Below, in pieces: positions 33,851 through 44,060 of a DNA stretch of 64,000 nucleotides. The translations under genes and the position numbers were made by a program. This DNA comes from Phycisphaerae bacterium. Lineage in GTDB: Bacteria; Planctomycetota; Phycisphaerae; Sedimentisphaerales; Anaerobacaceae. The first letter of the stretch is position 1, and every line of letters begins with the position of its first letter. The notes below the pieces were generated by a model that searched no databases, was not told the DNA's origin, and worked only from the letters and a program-made list of their open reading frames with translations. The DNA is taken from assembly GCA_030604525.1 (NCBI GenBank), contig JAUVVQ010000010.1, forward strand, positions 1 to 64,000, given 5' to 3'.

Positions 33851-34789
33851 CTACAAAAGGTTCTCCCTGTACCACACTATCGCTTTTCCAAGCCCATCTT
33901 CGAATTTAACTATCGGCTCATAACCGATAACTTTTTTTGCCAGACTTATATCAGCCAGCGAGTGTTTTACATCACCCGGGCGAGGGTCGGTGTAGAGCGG
34001 CTTTATGTTTTTGCCTACCAAATCATTAATCAGGGCGATAATCTCATTTACCGTCACTCGCTCACCACAAGCCACATTAACAACCTGCCCTTCTACTCTT
34101 TTAGCTTGTGCAGCTAAAAGATTCGCCTCCACAACATTATCTATATAAGTAAAATCACGACTTTGCTCACCGTCACCGAATATAGTCGGCTTCTCTGCCT
34201 TCAATATAGATGTTACAAACGCCGGTATCGCCGCCGCATACTGATTCGTTGGGTCCTGATATGGACCAAACACATTAAAATAACGAAGCGATATCGTCTC
34301 AAGACCGAAAACTTTATTAAATACCGAACAGTAATATTCACCAGCCAGCTTCGCTGCGGCATAAGGTGACAACGGCTTCGCCTGCATCGTCTCAACCTTG
34401 GGTGACTGCTCCGAATCGCCATAAGCTGATGAGCTGGCGGCATACACAAAACGTTTAACACCCGCATCACGAGATGCCATAAGCAGCGTAAATGTCGCAT
34501 CAACACAATGCCGGTGAGTCGCTTCCGGCTCATCAATGCTGCGTGGAACCGATGGCAACGCTCCCTGATGAAGCACTACATCAACGTCTTTTACTGCATC
34601 CGCTGCAACCTCTTCATCTCCCATATCGCCTTCAATAAATTCCACCGACTCGATTATATCCGCAAGATTACTCTTCTTGCCTGTAAGGAGATTATCAACC
34701 ACCCGTACAAAACATCCCTCTGAAACCAACCTCCGGCAAATATTGGAACCGATAAAACCCGCTCCCCCTGTTACCAAAAATCTGTTCAT
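33851..34789 (-). CDS. UDP-sugar 4-epimerase (WbpP/GalE-like SDR)
   Basis: A 312-residue extended short-chain dehydrogenase. The NAD motif is TGGAGFIGSNI, the catalytic triad includes the Ser/Thr of VYAASSSAYGDSE and the YxxxK of SPYAAAKLAGEYY. HQGALPSVPRSIDEP and RYFNVFGPYQDPTNQYAAAI are typical of UDP-GlcNAc/GalNAc 4-epimerases such as WbpP. It supplies nucleotide sugars for the polysaccharide locus just upstream. The ATG at 34789 is used; the codon before it is TTG. Confidence 0.88.
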   Translation of the reverse strand: MNRFLVTGGAGFIGSNICRRLVSEGCFVRVVDNLLTGKKSNLADIIESVEFIEGDMGDEEVAADAVKDVDVVLHQGALPSVPRSIDEPEATHRHCVDATFTLLMASRDAGVKRFVYAASSSAYGDSEQSPKVETMQAKPLSPYAAAKLAGEYYCSVFNKVFGLETISLRYFNVFGPYQDPTNQYAAAIPAFVTSILKAEKPTIFGDGEQSRDFTYIDNVVEANLLAAQAKRVEGQVVNVACGERVTVNEIIALINDLVGKNIKPLYTDPRPGDVKHSLADISLAKKVIGYEPIVKFEDGLGKAIVWYRENLL

Positions 34790-34939
34790 CAAATCATTTC
34801 CTTAATGCTAAAAGTAATTTCTCTATTTATCCCAAAAATCTCAGGGGCTGCACTAATAAAGAATATCTTACATTCACCGGCAAGAAAAATCAATAAGCAA
34901 AATATAATCGAAGGTAACGGAAGAACTATATCGATTATA

Positions 34940-37174
34940 TTAAACTGAGCTGGAAACAGTTTGCTGATATTTTTGAAATGTCTTGTACTGCTCGTGGAAA
35001 TATCCGCCCTTCATCGACTTGACGCCAAAAAGGACACCGCCTAATATTCTGGCATTCACTTCTTTCAATTCTCGTATCGACCTGCCTGCCGCCCCGCGGT
35101 GTGTACTGCCTGCATTAAAGACCAGCATAACACCGTCTGTTATACTGCCCAGAAGCTTGGCATCAGTAACCAAAAGCACCGGCGGACCGTCTATGATTAT
35201 CTGCTCGTAACGCTCACGTTCAAGCTTTAACAGCTCCTGCATCTTCAATCCGCCCAGAAGCTCGGCAGGATTACCAGCCATCGAACCTGTATCTATCCAA
35301 TCCAAACCTTCAATACCACTCGAACGCACAATCCTCTCAGCTTCAATCCTGCCGGTCAGAAAAGCACTCAACCCAAACTCGACACCTTCTAAGTCCTCAC
35401 TCGTTGATTCATCACCGGCAAATATCTTTCTCAGCTTCGGACGACGAAAATTCGCATCTATCAATAAAACTTTCTTGCCAACTGCTGCTGTTGAGAGCGC
35501 AAGATTCACTGCTACCGATGTGTTGCCTTCACCGGGCATTCCGCTGCTGAGAAGAATAACTTTATATGTTTCCTGCGGATTAGATAAATCCAGGTGCGTC
35601 CGAAGACGCCGATATGACTCGCTCAATATCGAATAAGGTCCCTGGCGTACCACCTGATACAAATCCAGTGAACTAACCTGAGCGTCCTCCTCGGAATCCG
35701 GTATAACTCCAAGAAGTGGTATATGCAAATATCTGCTTACATCTCGCGGCATCCGAACTATGTCATTGACTAATTCTATTACAAACGCAAGACCTAAACC
35801 AAGTAAGAATCCGATAATTGTCCCGCCTGGGAAATACAACTCCCAACGAGGCGAACTAACCTTTATCGGGTCAGGGGCCATACCTACGCTTCTTACCTTA
35901 GCTGTCTCAGGGTCTTTGATTAATATCTTCTGTGCCTCTATCCGGCTTTTTACCTTATCAAGAGTCATCTGACGCTCATCTATCAACTTTCTACGTTCCG
36001 TATACAACGCTTGATTCCTGTTGTAATCCTGCTTCTGTTTCTCTGCTTCATTACGCATTTTCTGTAACTCCTCAAGCTGTTTCAGCAAAGATGCTAATTG
36101 GTCCTGGGCATTCTGAAGGTTCGACTGACGTAGCTGCTCAGCTATTTCTTTCCTTCGTAACTGTCGCTTGGCTTCTATCTCTCGTATAAATTCTCGCGCC
36201 CGACGGACCTCTCGGTGGTTCTCGCCAAACTTCGTCTTCTTACCCGCAAGGTCTGATTCAAGCAATGCAAGCTGCTGACCTAACGTAATCATTATCGGGT
36301 CACGCTCTATCTGATTTTCAACCTGAAATTTGATTGGGCCCTCTGCCTGACGCCGAAGCGACTTTATTATTTCCTGCAATTGGGATATGTTTAATACAAG
36401 AGTATCCCGCTGGACTTCAAGATTATCAAGACGCAACGTTGCTGTATCGCGCCACTGGTGCCCCTCAAAATCGGCAAAACCTCCAGGAGTGTACTGGCGA
36501 ACACTATCCAACTGTTGCTCGGCATAAGCAATCTCTCCCTCGATAGACTGCCTCTGCCCTTCAAGCATCTTCAGCCTATTTTGTGCCTCTCTCACTTTTG
36601 TTTGACCTTGACTAGCTATAAACAAACTCACCAACTCATTGACTATGATGGCCGACTCCTTACTGCTGCCGCACGTCATCGATACTACTACAAAAGAACC
36701 GTCACGCTGGGCATAAATCCCAAGATTATCCCCAAGCTCCTCATAACCTTCCTGAAACCGTTCCGATTGTGTCTTGCCCAATTTCCTAAACCACTCCGTC
36801 TCCTGGATTTTAGCCCGTGAAAGCAACTCTCCTAATGTGCTCTGCTGCCTGATAAGTGATTGTATGGACTGACGATAATCATACTGGATATTTTTGTCCA
36901 CCGTAGCGCCCCCGATTGACATCGGGTCCTGCTGGACTGGCGGAAGGACTTCAATGAATGTTTGAGCTGTATATTTTGGTAAATACCTTAACAAAAGATA
37001 CCAGCTTACCCCTCCTGCCATAATCCCTAAAAATGTCAGCAAAATTATCATAAAAACGTGACGCCTGATTATCCCCATTACCTCCTTAGGCGTTAGCGAC
37101 GCTCCGGATGCTGGCATCCCGGGCCTCCTCGGCATAGGCAATGTACTGGATGGAATCGGTAGCTTTTCAACCAT
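34940..37174 (-). CDS. Wzc-like chain-length determinant and BY-kinase-like protein
   Basis: A 744-residue polysaccharide copolymerase of Wzc type. It has N-terminal and central membrane segments (about 38-62 and 452-470), a long coiled periplasmic part (190-420), and a C-terminal tyrosine-kinase-like domain. The P-loop reads SSGMPGEGNTSVA: Asn551 replaces the invariant Walker A lysine, and the Walker A' motif reads LLIDANFRRP instead of IDADxR. Walker B IIIDGPP (Asp662) and a C-terminal tyrosine cluster (Tyr725, 730, 736) are kept. It should control polymer length, but ATP-dependent autophosphorylation is doubtful. Third from last in the exosortase operon order, next to the giant TPR gene. 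Confidence 0.9.
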   Translation of the reverse strand: MVEKLPIPSSTLPMPRRPGMPASGASLTPKEVMGIIRRHVFMIILLTFLGIMAGGVSWYLLLRYLPKYTAQTFIEVLPPVQQDPMSIGGATVDKNIQYDYRQSIQSLIRQQSTLGELLSRAKIQETEWFRKLGKTQSERFQEGYEELGDNLGIYAQRDGSFVVVSMTCGSSKESAIIVNELVSLFIASQGQTKVREAQNRLKMLEGQRQSIEGEIAYAEQQLDSVRQYTPGGFADFEGHQWRDTATLRLDNLEVQRDTLVLNISQLQEIIKSLRRQAEGPIKFQVENQIERDPIMITLGQQLALLESDLAGKKTKFGENHREVRRAREFIREIEAKRQLRRKEIAEQLRQSNLQNAQDQLASLLKQLEELQKMRNEAEKQKQDYNRNQALYTERRKLIDERQMTLDKVKSRIEAQKILIKDPETAKVRSVGMAPDPIKVSSPRWELYFPGGTIIGFLLGLGLAFVIELVNDIVRMPRDVSRYLHIPLLGVIPDSEEDAQVSSLDLYQVVRQGPYSILSESYRRLRTHLDLSNPQETYKVILLSSGMPGEGNTSVAVNLALSTAAVGKKVLLIDANFRRPKLRKIFAGDESTSEDLEGVEFGLSAFLTGRIEAERIVRSSGIEGLDWIDTGSMAGNPAELLGGLKMQELLKLERERYEQIIIDGPPVLLVTDAKLLGSITDGVMLVFNAGSTHRGAAGRSIRELKEVNARILGGVLFGVKSMKGGYFHEQYKTFQKYQQTVSSSV

Positions 37175-37242
37175 ATAAAACCCCGTTCAATATCTTCTAA
37201 TCTGCAAAAACCATAAAAAAGTAAATTAATAAAATATTAAAA

Positions 37243-40200
37243 TTACTCCGATAATCGCTCTATTGCAGCTTTAATCCGGCTGACTGATTTCTCTGCCAAT
37301 CCGCCTGTATCAAGCGCCTGCTTATATGCCGACAATGCTGCATTCTTCGAACCTGACGCTTCTTCTATCATACCTAAATGCTCATATACGTCGGCTGATA
37401 TATTAGTATTACTATCTTCAAACTGCTGCAATGCCGCCTTTGCAATCTCGGATGCTTCAGAGAACCTACTATTTTTATACAACACGTATGAATATGTATC
37501 CAAAATCAGCGGATTATTAGGTCTCGTTTCATAAGCACGGCGAGAATAAACCAAGGCCCTATCAAGCTCCTGGCCCGTCTCAGCCAATAAATAAGCTATA
37601 TTATTTAACACTACCAGATTATTCGGCGTATCTGACAACAGACTTTCGTACTCTTTTATCGCTTTTTGTAAATATGATTTATCGGACGTTTTCTTGTACG
37701 CACCTTCAAGCGCCTCAACCTTCTTGACTATATAAATAGTCTTCATCGTGCTTGCCTCACCTAATACCGCAAGGCATTTATCAATATAATCTATCGCCTG
37801 ATTATATTCACCGCTGCGAATCTTCATCCAGTACATCGCAATGTTGGCTACCTCTGAATCCGGCTCACTATTTAATCTATCCGTCCAATAACTCATAACC
37901 TGCTTATCACCCAGAACCCTGCACATCCTTTCCATTACATCCGTTGCTAAAATCTGCCCAGTTCCTATAACATCAAATACCTTTCGTCCGTATTTCAAAG
38001 CCTCTTCCTTATTTCCAACCTGATTCTTCGACTCGGCCATCCGAACGAAAGTTATATAGCCCAACCCGCCATTAACATAAGCAGAACCGGCCTCAAATAA
38101 CTTATCAAACTTCCCCTCCGACAATAAAGTCCCTAAATAACCATCAAGGGCCATCGTTTTCTCTTTTTGATTATTGCATATCTCCAGAGACTTCTTATAT
38201 AATTGTTCCGCTCTTTCATATTCCTGCTGCTCTGCTGCAAATCCTGCCGCTTCAAGACGCCAGTAAACATTATCCGGCTGCGACTGCAGTAAAGAATCAT
38301 AAAAACTCTCCAATGCAGACTTCCTGCCAAGTTTCTTATATATTTGAGCTAACAATACCCGGGCATTTTGTGCTGTTTGTGGCTCATTTACCATCCTTTG
38401 AAGTTCCATTATTGCTTCCTGTTCCCGACCCGCTCGAATATAAGACTTCGACAAATTTATACTAACTTGCGGATTACCGGAAATAGATTTGCTTTTGTTA
38501 AAATCACTAATCGCAACGCCATATTCCGCCATTAAATAATGAATCTTACCACGAAGGTCCCACGCATCCGTATTATTCTGGTTGCTCTCAAGATATCGAT
38601 TTACATCACTCAGCGACTCCTGCAACTGACCTCGCCTCATCTCAAGCCACGCTTCAAGAAGCAATGCACGCGGCTCATCAGGAAATCTCTCCTTAAAACT
38701 CTCCAGTTTAGGACCAGCTTCTTTTACAAGACCAACCTGCAAATACGTCTGTATCTCTGAAAGATAGCTCTCTACATTGTCATCAACTAACACAAGCTCG
38801 TGTGCATACCTCTTCACTCCATCCTTATTGTCCGTAGTTTTTGCCATTAATAAAAGACCGCGCAACGTGCCAGTATCAGAAGAATTATCACTATAAAGCT
38901 GCTCAAGAACTTTTTGCGCATCCGAGAACTTACCTTCTCGGTAATAATACCGCCAGAGCATACTTTTATCCTTTGACCCCTTTATTAATGCCTCTGCTTT
39001 TTCAGTCTGACCACTCAGCCGATAGTATTCTGCAGCGCTGCTTATAACCCTACTGTCATCAGGACTCATTTTCAATGCCTGCTCAAATGCTGTACCGGCT
39101 ATATCGTAAAACGCTTTCTGCTTCTCTTCTTCCACTTGCTTCTTCGCTATCCTTATTGCAAGTGAACCAAGGGCCAATGCATTTATTGTATTCGGATTTT
39201 TACCGTTCAAATACTGCCGTAACGCTAAAGCTCGTTCCGGCTCTTGCTCACTTATATACTCAGTATAAAAACCAAGCAGCTCATTGTCACCGGGACTAAG
39301 GGACGATGCCCTGTCAAAAGCCGTCCGCAACTCCGCTTGCTGCGAAATTGTCACTGTTTTACCAAGATTCTTATTACGCTGATAAATCAAAAGAGCAAGA
39401 CGCTTGGCATAAGCCGGATTTTGCGGATTTAACGACCCCGCCTCACGAGCATCTTCAATCGCCGTTCCTTCATTCCCAAGGGCTGAATTAATCGAACTTC
39501 TTAACATATAACCCACTGAAAAAACCGGCCTTTGCTTCAATCCACTCTCTATATGAGACAAAGCTGCTTCATATTGTCCTCGTGCGAAAGATAAACGGGC
39601 TGAAAAGAATTCTCCTTCGCAACCGTCAAGATTCTCCAAACGGGCAATGTCCGCAACCTTTTTCGCAAGTGACCAGTCCTCCCAACCTAAACCTATCTCA
39701 AACAAATTGCTCGCTGCCGTACGAAGCTGACTTTCCAAATCTCCCACTTTCTCAAAACCGGGGCTTTGCAATACCCCATCCTCACTCTTCCAGGAATCAA
39801 ACTTCAGGACCTTCTTAAATAAATCTGCCGCCTTCTCAGTATCCTTCTGACGTGCGTATAAAGTCCCAAGATTCAACCACCTCTGAACTGAATCTTTCAT
39901 ATCCGAAAACAACTCTTCTTGTAATTCAAAACGCCTCTCAGGCGTTACCCTTAGCGGCTCCGGCTCAGAGGCCAGCTTCTTATAATATGCAGCAGTCACA
40001 TTATTCGGCCAATGCTTCAGAAAACTATTAACAAGCGACTCAGCTTCCGCCTCTCGACCAAGAGCTATATAGTTCAACCATAAAGGTACAAACTGCTCTT
40101 CCTCAAGGGTTTCCGGTGACATAGCTAAAACCTTGTTGGACAATCTCGCCAATTCCTCCCTGTATTTAGTCAGCTCTTCTGTCATAAATTCCTTTTCCCC

Positions 40201-42183
40201 TGATACCTGACTTTCCTCTTCTTTGCCCTTCGAAACTAATTCATCGCTAAGCCCTCCCTGGGCTTTGCCCAAAATGTCCCTGCTGCTCTGTTCGTACTCT
40301 TTCCTTGCCAGACTTCTTTGCATTTGCTGAATTTGCGCCTCCGCCAAACTCATCTCTAACTTAAACCTCTCAAGCTCAGGCAAAGATGATTGCGACAATA
40401 CGCCTCTCGCATCTTCCAACTGATTACCTTTAATATAAGCACGAATTCGAAGACTCTTGCTTCTCTCGTTTACTCCGTAGTTCTCATCATAAAAATCCAA
40501 ATTCGACATCACTGACGTTAAGCGGCCAAGCCCCGTGTTAATTTCAGCATAATCCAGAATCGCACCGGGCGTATTCGTAAAGATACCGCTTTTTATCGAA
40601 CTGCCAAAAAAATTCGATACCGCTCCCTTTCCCGGGCTATCCTTAAAATAGCGACCAAGGGCATAACTAAGCTGACCAAAAGACCGCCGCAAATATGACG
40701 CCCCAGAAGTCGCTGCACCCGATGTCTGGAGCTGCTGATAAGCCGCATACATCTGGCGGACACCGGAACTCGTATTGCCCTTCGCCAGCTCCAACATTCC
40801 CTCCCATTGGATTACATAAGGATTCTCACCGCTGCCGAATAACTGCTTCATCTCATGCACCGCATCCTCTGCTCCTGCCAGATATCCTTCTCGCTCAGCA
40901 TCCGTCAAAGAACTTTTTTTCTCAAGCAATTCATTAATATAGCAATACGCAAGGTACATATATATCTCCGTAAGATTTCTCCTATGCGATATCATACGGG
41001 GGCCAGCCGTCTCCAATGCACCAGGCAGTTTAAGCGATTCTCGTCCCAAAGCTAACACCCTGTCAAAATCTGACTTATTTCCTTCAAGTGAATATCTCCG
41101 ATAATGCAAATACATCCCAAGTATCAGGTTGGAAATATCATCCCCTGCAAGTCGAATCGCCTTCTCTGATGCCTCAATTGCTTTATTGTACCCTAACGGC
41201 TGGGCTTGATAATATCTCGATAATTCCGAACAGGCGCTCCCGTTGTCACTATATTCTTTATCTAACTTTGCAAAATCATCTTTGAGTTTAACAAGCTCTT
41301 TTGGGTTTTTAATCCGGCTGCGCTTAAATCTCAGAAGATTAATGTACGCCCGAACATCTCCACCACTGACATCCACCGCCTTTTGTAAATATCTTTCCGC
41401 TTCCGCTAAACTCTCATCCCTCGCTCCAAGATTACCACGTGACGAAAGCATGCCACCTTTGGAAAGCTCCGCTTGTGTGAGATACCAATAAACATCTATG
41501 TTTCCCGGCTCAAGCTCTTGAACTTTCTGCAAATCACTAATTGCTTCCGTCAGCATATCCAACGGCTCGGAAACCGCACCCATACCGGATATTGTAAGCT
41601 TCGCTCTGCCCCTGACTAAATACAAATAAGCACCCAAACTCTTACCGCTCGGCGGAGGGTCATCAACCTCAAACGGCTTAAAATCACTCATGGGCGAACC
41701 CTCTAAGCCGCTCTTCTCAACAATCTCTATCAATTCAGATGCTTGCGATACTACATTCTGCCATACACGGACATCGCCTCCACTGTCGCTGAAAACATAA
41801 TAAAAATGCAACTGACCAAGCCGAGCTTCTATATTATTGGGCGATATCTGAATTATCTGGCTCCAGCAGCCAAGAACCTTACGCCACTCATTCGTCTCAA
41901 GATAAAGACTCGCAAGTTTAAAAAACATCTTTACCTTAAGCTCATCGCTCTCTGCCAATGAACAGGCTTTATTATAATTCCTGGCTGCTCGTCCATACTC
42001 ATCCCCCTTGAACTTCGCCTCAGTCGCTTCCCGAGCAGACTTCAACGCCGAATCTCCATCTTTGATAAATTTGGCAGGGTCACGACTCAAATACAATATC
42101 AACGCTATACTTACAAATACCAAAAATAAAAATACTACTGACCCTATAAGAGCTACTTTTTTATTTAACTTTTTCCTTGCCAT
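37243..42183 (-). CDS. Giant TPR-repeat membrane protein of the exosortase locus
   Basis: A 1646-residue protein with one N-terminal membrane anchor (about 9-31, VALIGSVVFLFLVFVSIALI) and then tandem tetratricopeptide repeats almost to the end (examples: LGTLYARQKDTEKAADLFKK, DLRGKIHYLMAEYGVAISDF, LGMIEEASGSKNAALSAYKQ). It resembles the very large PrsT-type TPR proteins encoded beside exosortases, which are thought to scaffold polysaccharide export in the periplasm. AGGAG precedes the ATG. It is the longest gene in the window. Confidence 0.88.
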   Translation of the reverse strand: MARKKLNKKVALIGSVVFLFLVFVSIALILYLSRDPAKFIKDGDSALKSAREATEAKFKGDEYGRAARNYNKACSLAESDELKVKMFFKLASLYLETNEWRKVLGCWSQIIQISPNNIEARLGQLHFYYVFSDSGGDVRVWQNVVSQASELIEIVEKSGLEGSPMSDFKPFEVDDPPPSGKSLGAYLYLVRGRAKLTISGMGAVSEPLDMLTEAISDLQKVQELEPGNIDVYWYLTQAELSKGGMLSSRGNLGARDESLAEAERYLQKAVDVSGGDVRAYINLLRFKRSRIKNPKELVKLKDDFAKLDKEYSDNGSACSELSRYYQAQPLGYNKAIEASEKAIRLAGDDISNLILGMYLHYRRYSLEGNKSDFDRVLALGRESLKLPGALETAGPRMISHRRNLTEIYMYLAYCYINELLEKKSSLTDAEREGYLAGAEDAVHEMKQLFGSGENPYVIQWEGMLELAKGNTSSGVRQMYAAYQQLQTSGAATSGASYLRRSFGQLSYALGRYFKDSPGKGAVSNFFGSSIKSGIFTNTPGAILDYAEINTGLGRLTSVMSNLDFYDENYGVNERSKSLRIRAYIKGNQLEDARGVLSQSSLPELERFKLEMSLAEAQIQQMQRSLARKEYEQSSRDILGKAQGGLSDELVSKGKEEESQVSGEKEFMTEELTKYREELARLSNKVLAMSPETLEEEQFVPLWLNYIALGREAEAESLVNSFLKHWPNNVTAAYYKKLASEPEPLRVTPERRFELQEELFSDMKDSVQRWLNLGTLYARQKDTEKAADLFKKVLKFDSWKSEDGVLQSPGFEKVGDLESQLRTAASNLFEIGLGWEDWSLAKKVADIARLENLDGCEGEFFSARLSFARGQYEAALSHIESGLKQRPVFSVGYMLRSSINSALGNEGTAIEDAREAGSLNPQNPAYAKRLALLIYQRNKNLGKTVTISQQAELRTAFDRASSLSPGDNELLGFYTEYISEQEPERALALRQYLNGKNPNTINALALGSLAIRIAKKQVEEEKQKAFYDIAGTAFEQALKMSPDDSRVISSAAEYYRLSGQTEKAEALIKGSKDKSMLWRYYYREGKFSDAQKVLEQLYSDNSSDTGTLRGLLLMAKTTDNKDGVKRYAHELVLVDDNVESYLSEIQTYLQVGLVKEAGPKLESFKERFPDEPRALLLEAWLEMRRGQLQESLSDVNRYLESNQNNTDAWDLRGKIHYLMAEYGVAISDFNKSKSISGNPQVSINLSKSYIRAGREQEAIMELQRMVNEPQTAQNARVLLAQIYKKLGRKSALESFYDSLLQSQPDNVYWRLEAAGFAAEQQEYERAEQLYKKSLEICNNQKEKTMALDGYLGTLLSEGKFDKLFEAGSAYVNGGLGYITFVRMAESKNQVGNKEEALKYGRKVFDVIGTGQILATDVMERMCRVLGDKQVMSYWTDRLNSEPDSEVANIAMYWMKIRSGEYNQAIDYIDKCLAVLGEASTMKTIYIVKKVEALEGAYKKTSDKSYLQKAIKEYESLLSDTPNNLVVLNNIAYLLAETGQELDRALVYSRRAYETRPNNPLILDTYSYVLYKNSRFSEASEIAKAALQQFEDSNTNISADVYEHLGMIEEASGSKNAALSAYKQALDTGGLAEKSVSRIKAAIERLSE

Positions 42184-42228
42184 ACAAACTCCTATCTTTA
42201 GATAAACAAAAACCTCCCAAAAAAACCG

Positions 42229-43014
42229 TTAATCAACAGCAGGCCAATACTCCTGCTCAAGTATTGGCAAAATCACACTCAAAAGCTCACCACTGGCCTT
42301 AAGGGATTCTTCCTTCTTCGGGTATATAAGAGTACCGAAGCTATCGTTATAAAATCTCCATTCTACTTTTGAAAAAAAAGTGTGCTTGCTAAACATATGC
42401 TTATCTATGGCTATCCGAGCTGCTTCCCTGTTGCCGCAATATTCATCATTAACCCTGAAAACATACATAACTGCAAATTTCTTACTCGCAAAAAAGTTAT
42501 CATCACGGCCCGAAAATACGACATATCGACCAGTCAGCTCCTCCTGCATCTGGCCTCTGTCCAATTTAAAAGTTACCGTCTCTCTGCCCATCCTCTGATA
42601 ACCTGCTCCCATATAACATTCATCCGGCACATGTGGAACACGGTCCGGCATAGAATAATAAGTTATAAACAACGCACATTTCCTGACAGCACTATCCTCC
42701 GGCTCACTTTTATCTACCAGAACCCATTCTATATATTCTTCTGTACCCAATTCTTTGACTATTTGTTCGTTATCTATCCTTCCTTTCGATTCGATCTCGT
42801 AAATTCCTCCCAGTTTCTCATCCAAAAATTCTAAGGACTTCTTTAACAAAAAAGGATTTTTCTTAACTACCCGCGAAAACCCTTTTATCGTCAAAGACAT
42901 AAAACTACACGCAAGAACCAAAACCAGCACGCATATCAAAAATGACGGCTCTGTATAAATCCTCAATATCCGCCTTGAAGCAGGAGTCCCGTTTTCTCTT
43001 TTTAATTTCACCAT
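42229..43014 (-). CDS. EpsI-like exosortase-associated protein (DUF3485)
   Basis: A 261-residue protein with one membrane segment (about 27-47). The EpsI hallmark is present as ALFITYYSMPDRVPHVPDEC followed by YMGAGY, equivalent to the HSPEVCYPAAGW motif, with a cysteine at the same place. In the exosortase/EPS systems EpsI is fused to or encoded next to the exosortase and is needed for polymer production. It lies 45 bases downstream of the exosortase gene here. Confidence 0.82.
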   Translation of the reverse strand: MVKLKRENGTPASRRILRIYTEPSFLICVLVLVLACSFMSLTIKGFSRVVKKNPFLLKKSLEFLDEKLGGIYEIESKGRIDNEQIVKELGTEEYIEWVLVDKSEPEDSAVRKCALFITYYSMPDRVPHVPDECYMGAGYQRMGRETVTFKLDRGQMQEELTGRYVVFSGRDDNFFASKKFAVMYVFRVNDEYCGNREAARIAIDKHMFSKHTFFSKVEWRFYNDSFGTLIYPKKEESLKASGELLSVILPILEQEYWPAVD

Positions 43015-43059
43015 CTCAAATCAATTCTTCATCAACAATTAATTCCGAAAATACCCCCA

Positions 43060-44022
43060 CTACTTACGTCGAACAACAACATCTTCTTTAATCTCGACTT
43101 TACCCTCTTCTATAAACAAGCTTGAGGGAAACCACGCTATAAAAGCATAGAGAACAAACGCCAGCGGGAGCATACTCAATCCAAGAAAATCATGATATAT
43201 CCCCTGAGCGTATTTAGGACCTATCAAAATGTATATGAAACCCGTTATTGTCACCCGAACTATATTACAAAATATTGCTATCGGTATCGTCAAAATCAGT
43301 AATATCAAACGCTGCCAAAATGGCCGATAGTGAAGATAAGCCATCGCTACACCCAACGCCAAAAACGCCATCAAAAGACGCATCCCGCTGCACGCCTCCG
43401 CTACATCAAGGGGTGGGCTCAGATGTTCTCCGTTATAAAATACGTCTATCACTACACCGTGCGCCGTCGCCTCAAGACCGCTAACTAAATTCAACAACGC
43501 TGATGCTACCGTCGCCGCCCACTGTCTCATCGGTATCGTCAATGCTCGGTATATCCTTGACGGAAGCGGTATCGCAAAAAGCAAAAAACCTATCGGAAAC
43601 CAACAATACCTAACTAATGCCCAACCGCCCATAAAAAGCACTATCGAGGCCATACTTGCCAATACTGTTATTCGGTTCAAATAGCCCCGGCGAAATTGAA
43701 CCGTATTAACTATATAAAATAAAAGCACAAGCAAAAGAAATACCAAACCAAGATAATCACGTCTGAGGCGAAGCTCAATGAGCTCTTTCTTGTGTTGATT
43801 AAGAAAATAAAAACTAAAAAGGGGTATCAGGATACCGTGAGACCAGCTCGCATCAGTAAACCATCGCCGAACAATTAACCATATCTCGTTCTGGAAAAGG
43901 TAAAATAATAAACCGCCTATAACCAATATCTTGATATAATTATGTGCCCCGAGACTTAGCCAACCCCTCGAATGCTCCGTCCCTTCTAATTGGTCACCGG
44001 AAGTTGCAATACGTTCAGACAT
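43060..44022 (-). CDS. Exosortase (membrane transpeptidase family)
   Basis: A 320-residue polytopic membrane protein with about eight hydrophobic segments. The exosortase triad is present: Cys211 in VAEACSGMRLLMAF, Arg256 in CNIVRVTITG, His277 in GIYHDFLG. Exosortases cleave and attach proteins that carry C-terminal sorting signals such as PEP-CTERM, and are normally co-encoded with EPS genes, as here. No protein with such a signal was recognised in this window, so its substrates must be elsewhere. The exact subtype cannot be fixed by eye. Confidence 0.92.
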   Translation of the reverse strand: MSERIATSGDQLEGTEHSRGWLSLGAHNYIKILVIGGLLFYLFQNEIWLIVRRWFTDASWSHGILIPLFSFYFLNQHKKELIELRLRRDYLGLVFLLLVLLFYIVNTVQFRRGYLNRITVLASMASIVLFMGGWALVRYCWFPIGFLLFAIPLPSRIYRALTIPMRQWAATVASALLNLVSGLEATAHGVVIDVFYNGEHLSPPLDVAEACSGMRLLMAFLALGVAMAYLHYRPFWQRLILLILTIPIAIFCNIVRVTITGFIYILIGPKYAQGIYHDFLGLSMLPLAFVLYAFIAWFPSSLFIEEGKVEIKEDVVVRRK

Positions 44023-44060
44023 AGTTAATTCTTCTGTTTTCTTTAATCAAAGGAACCCTA

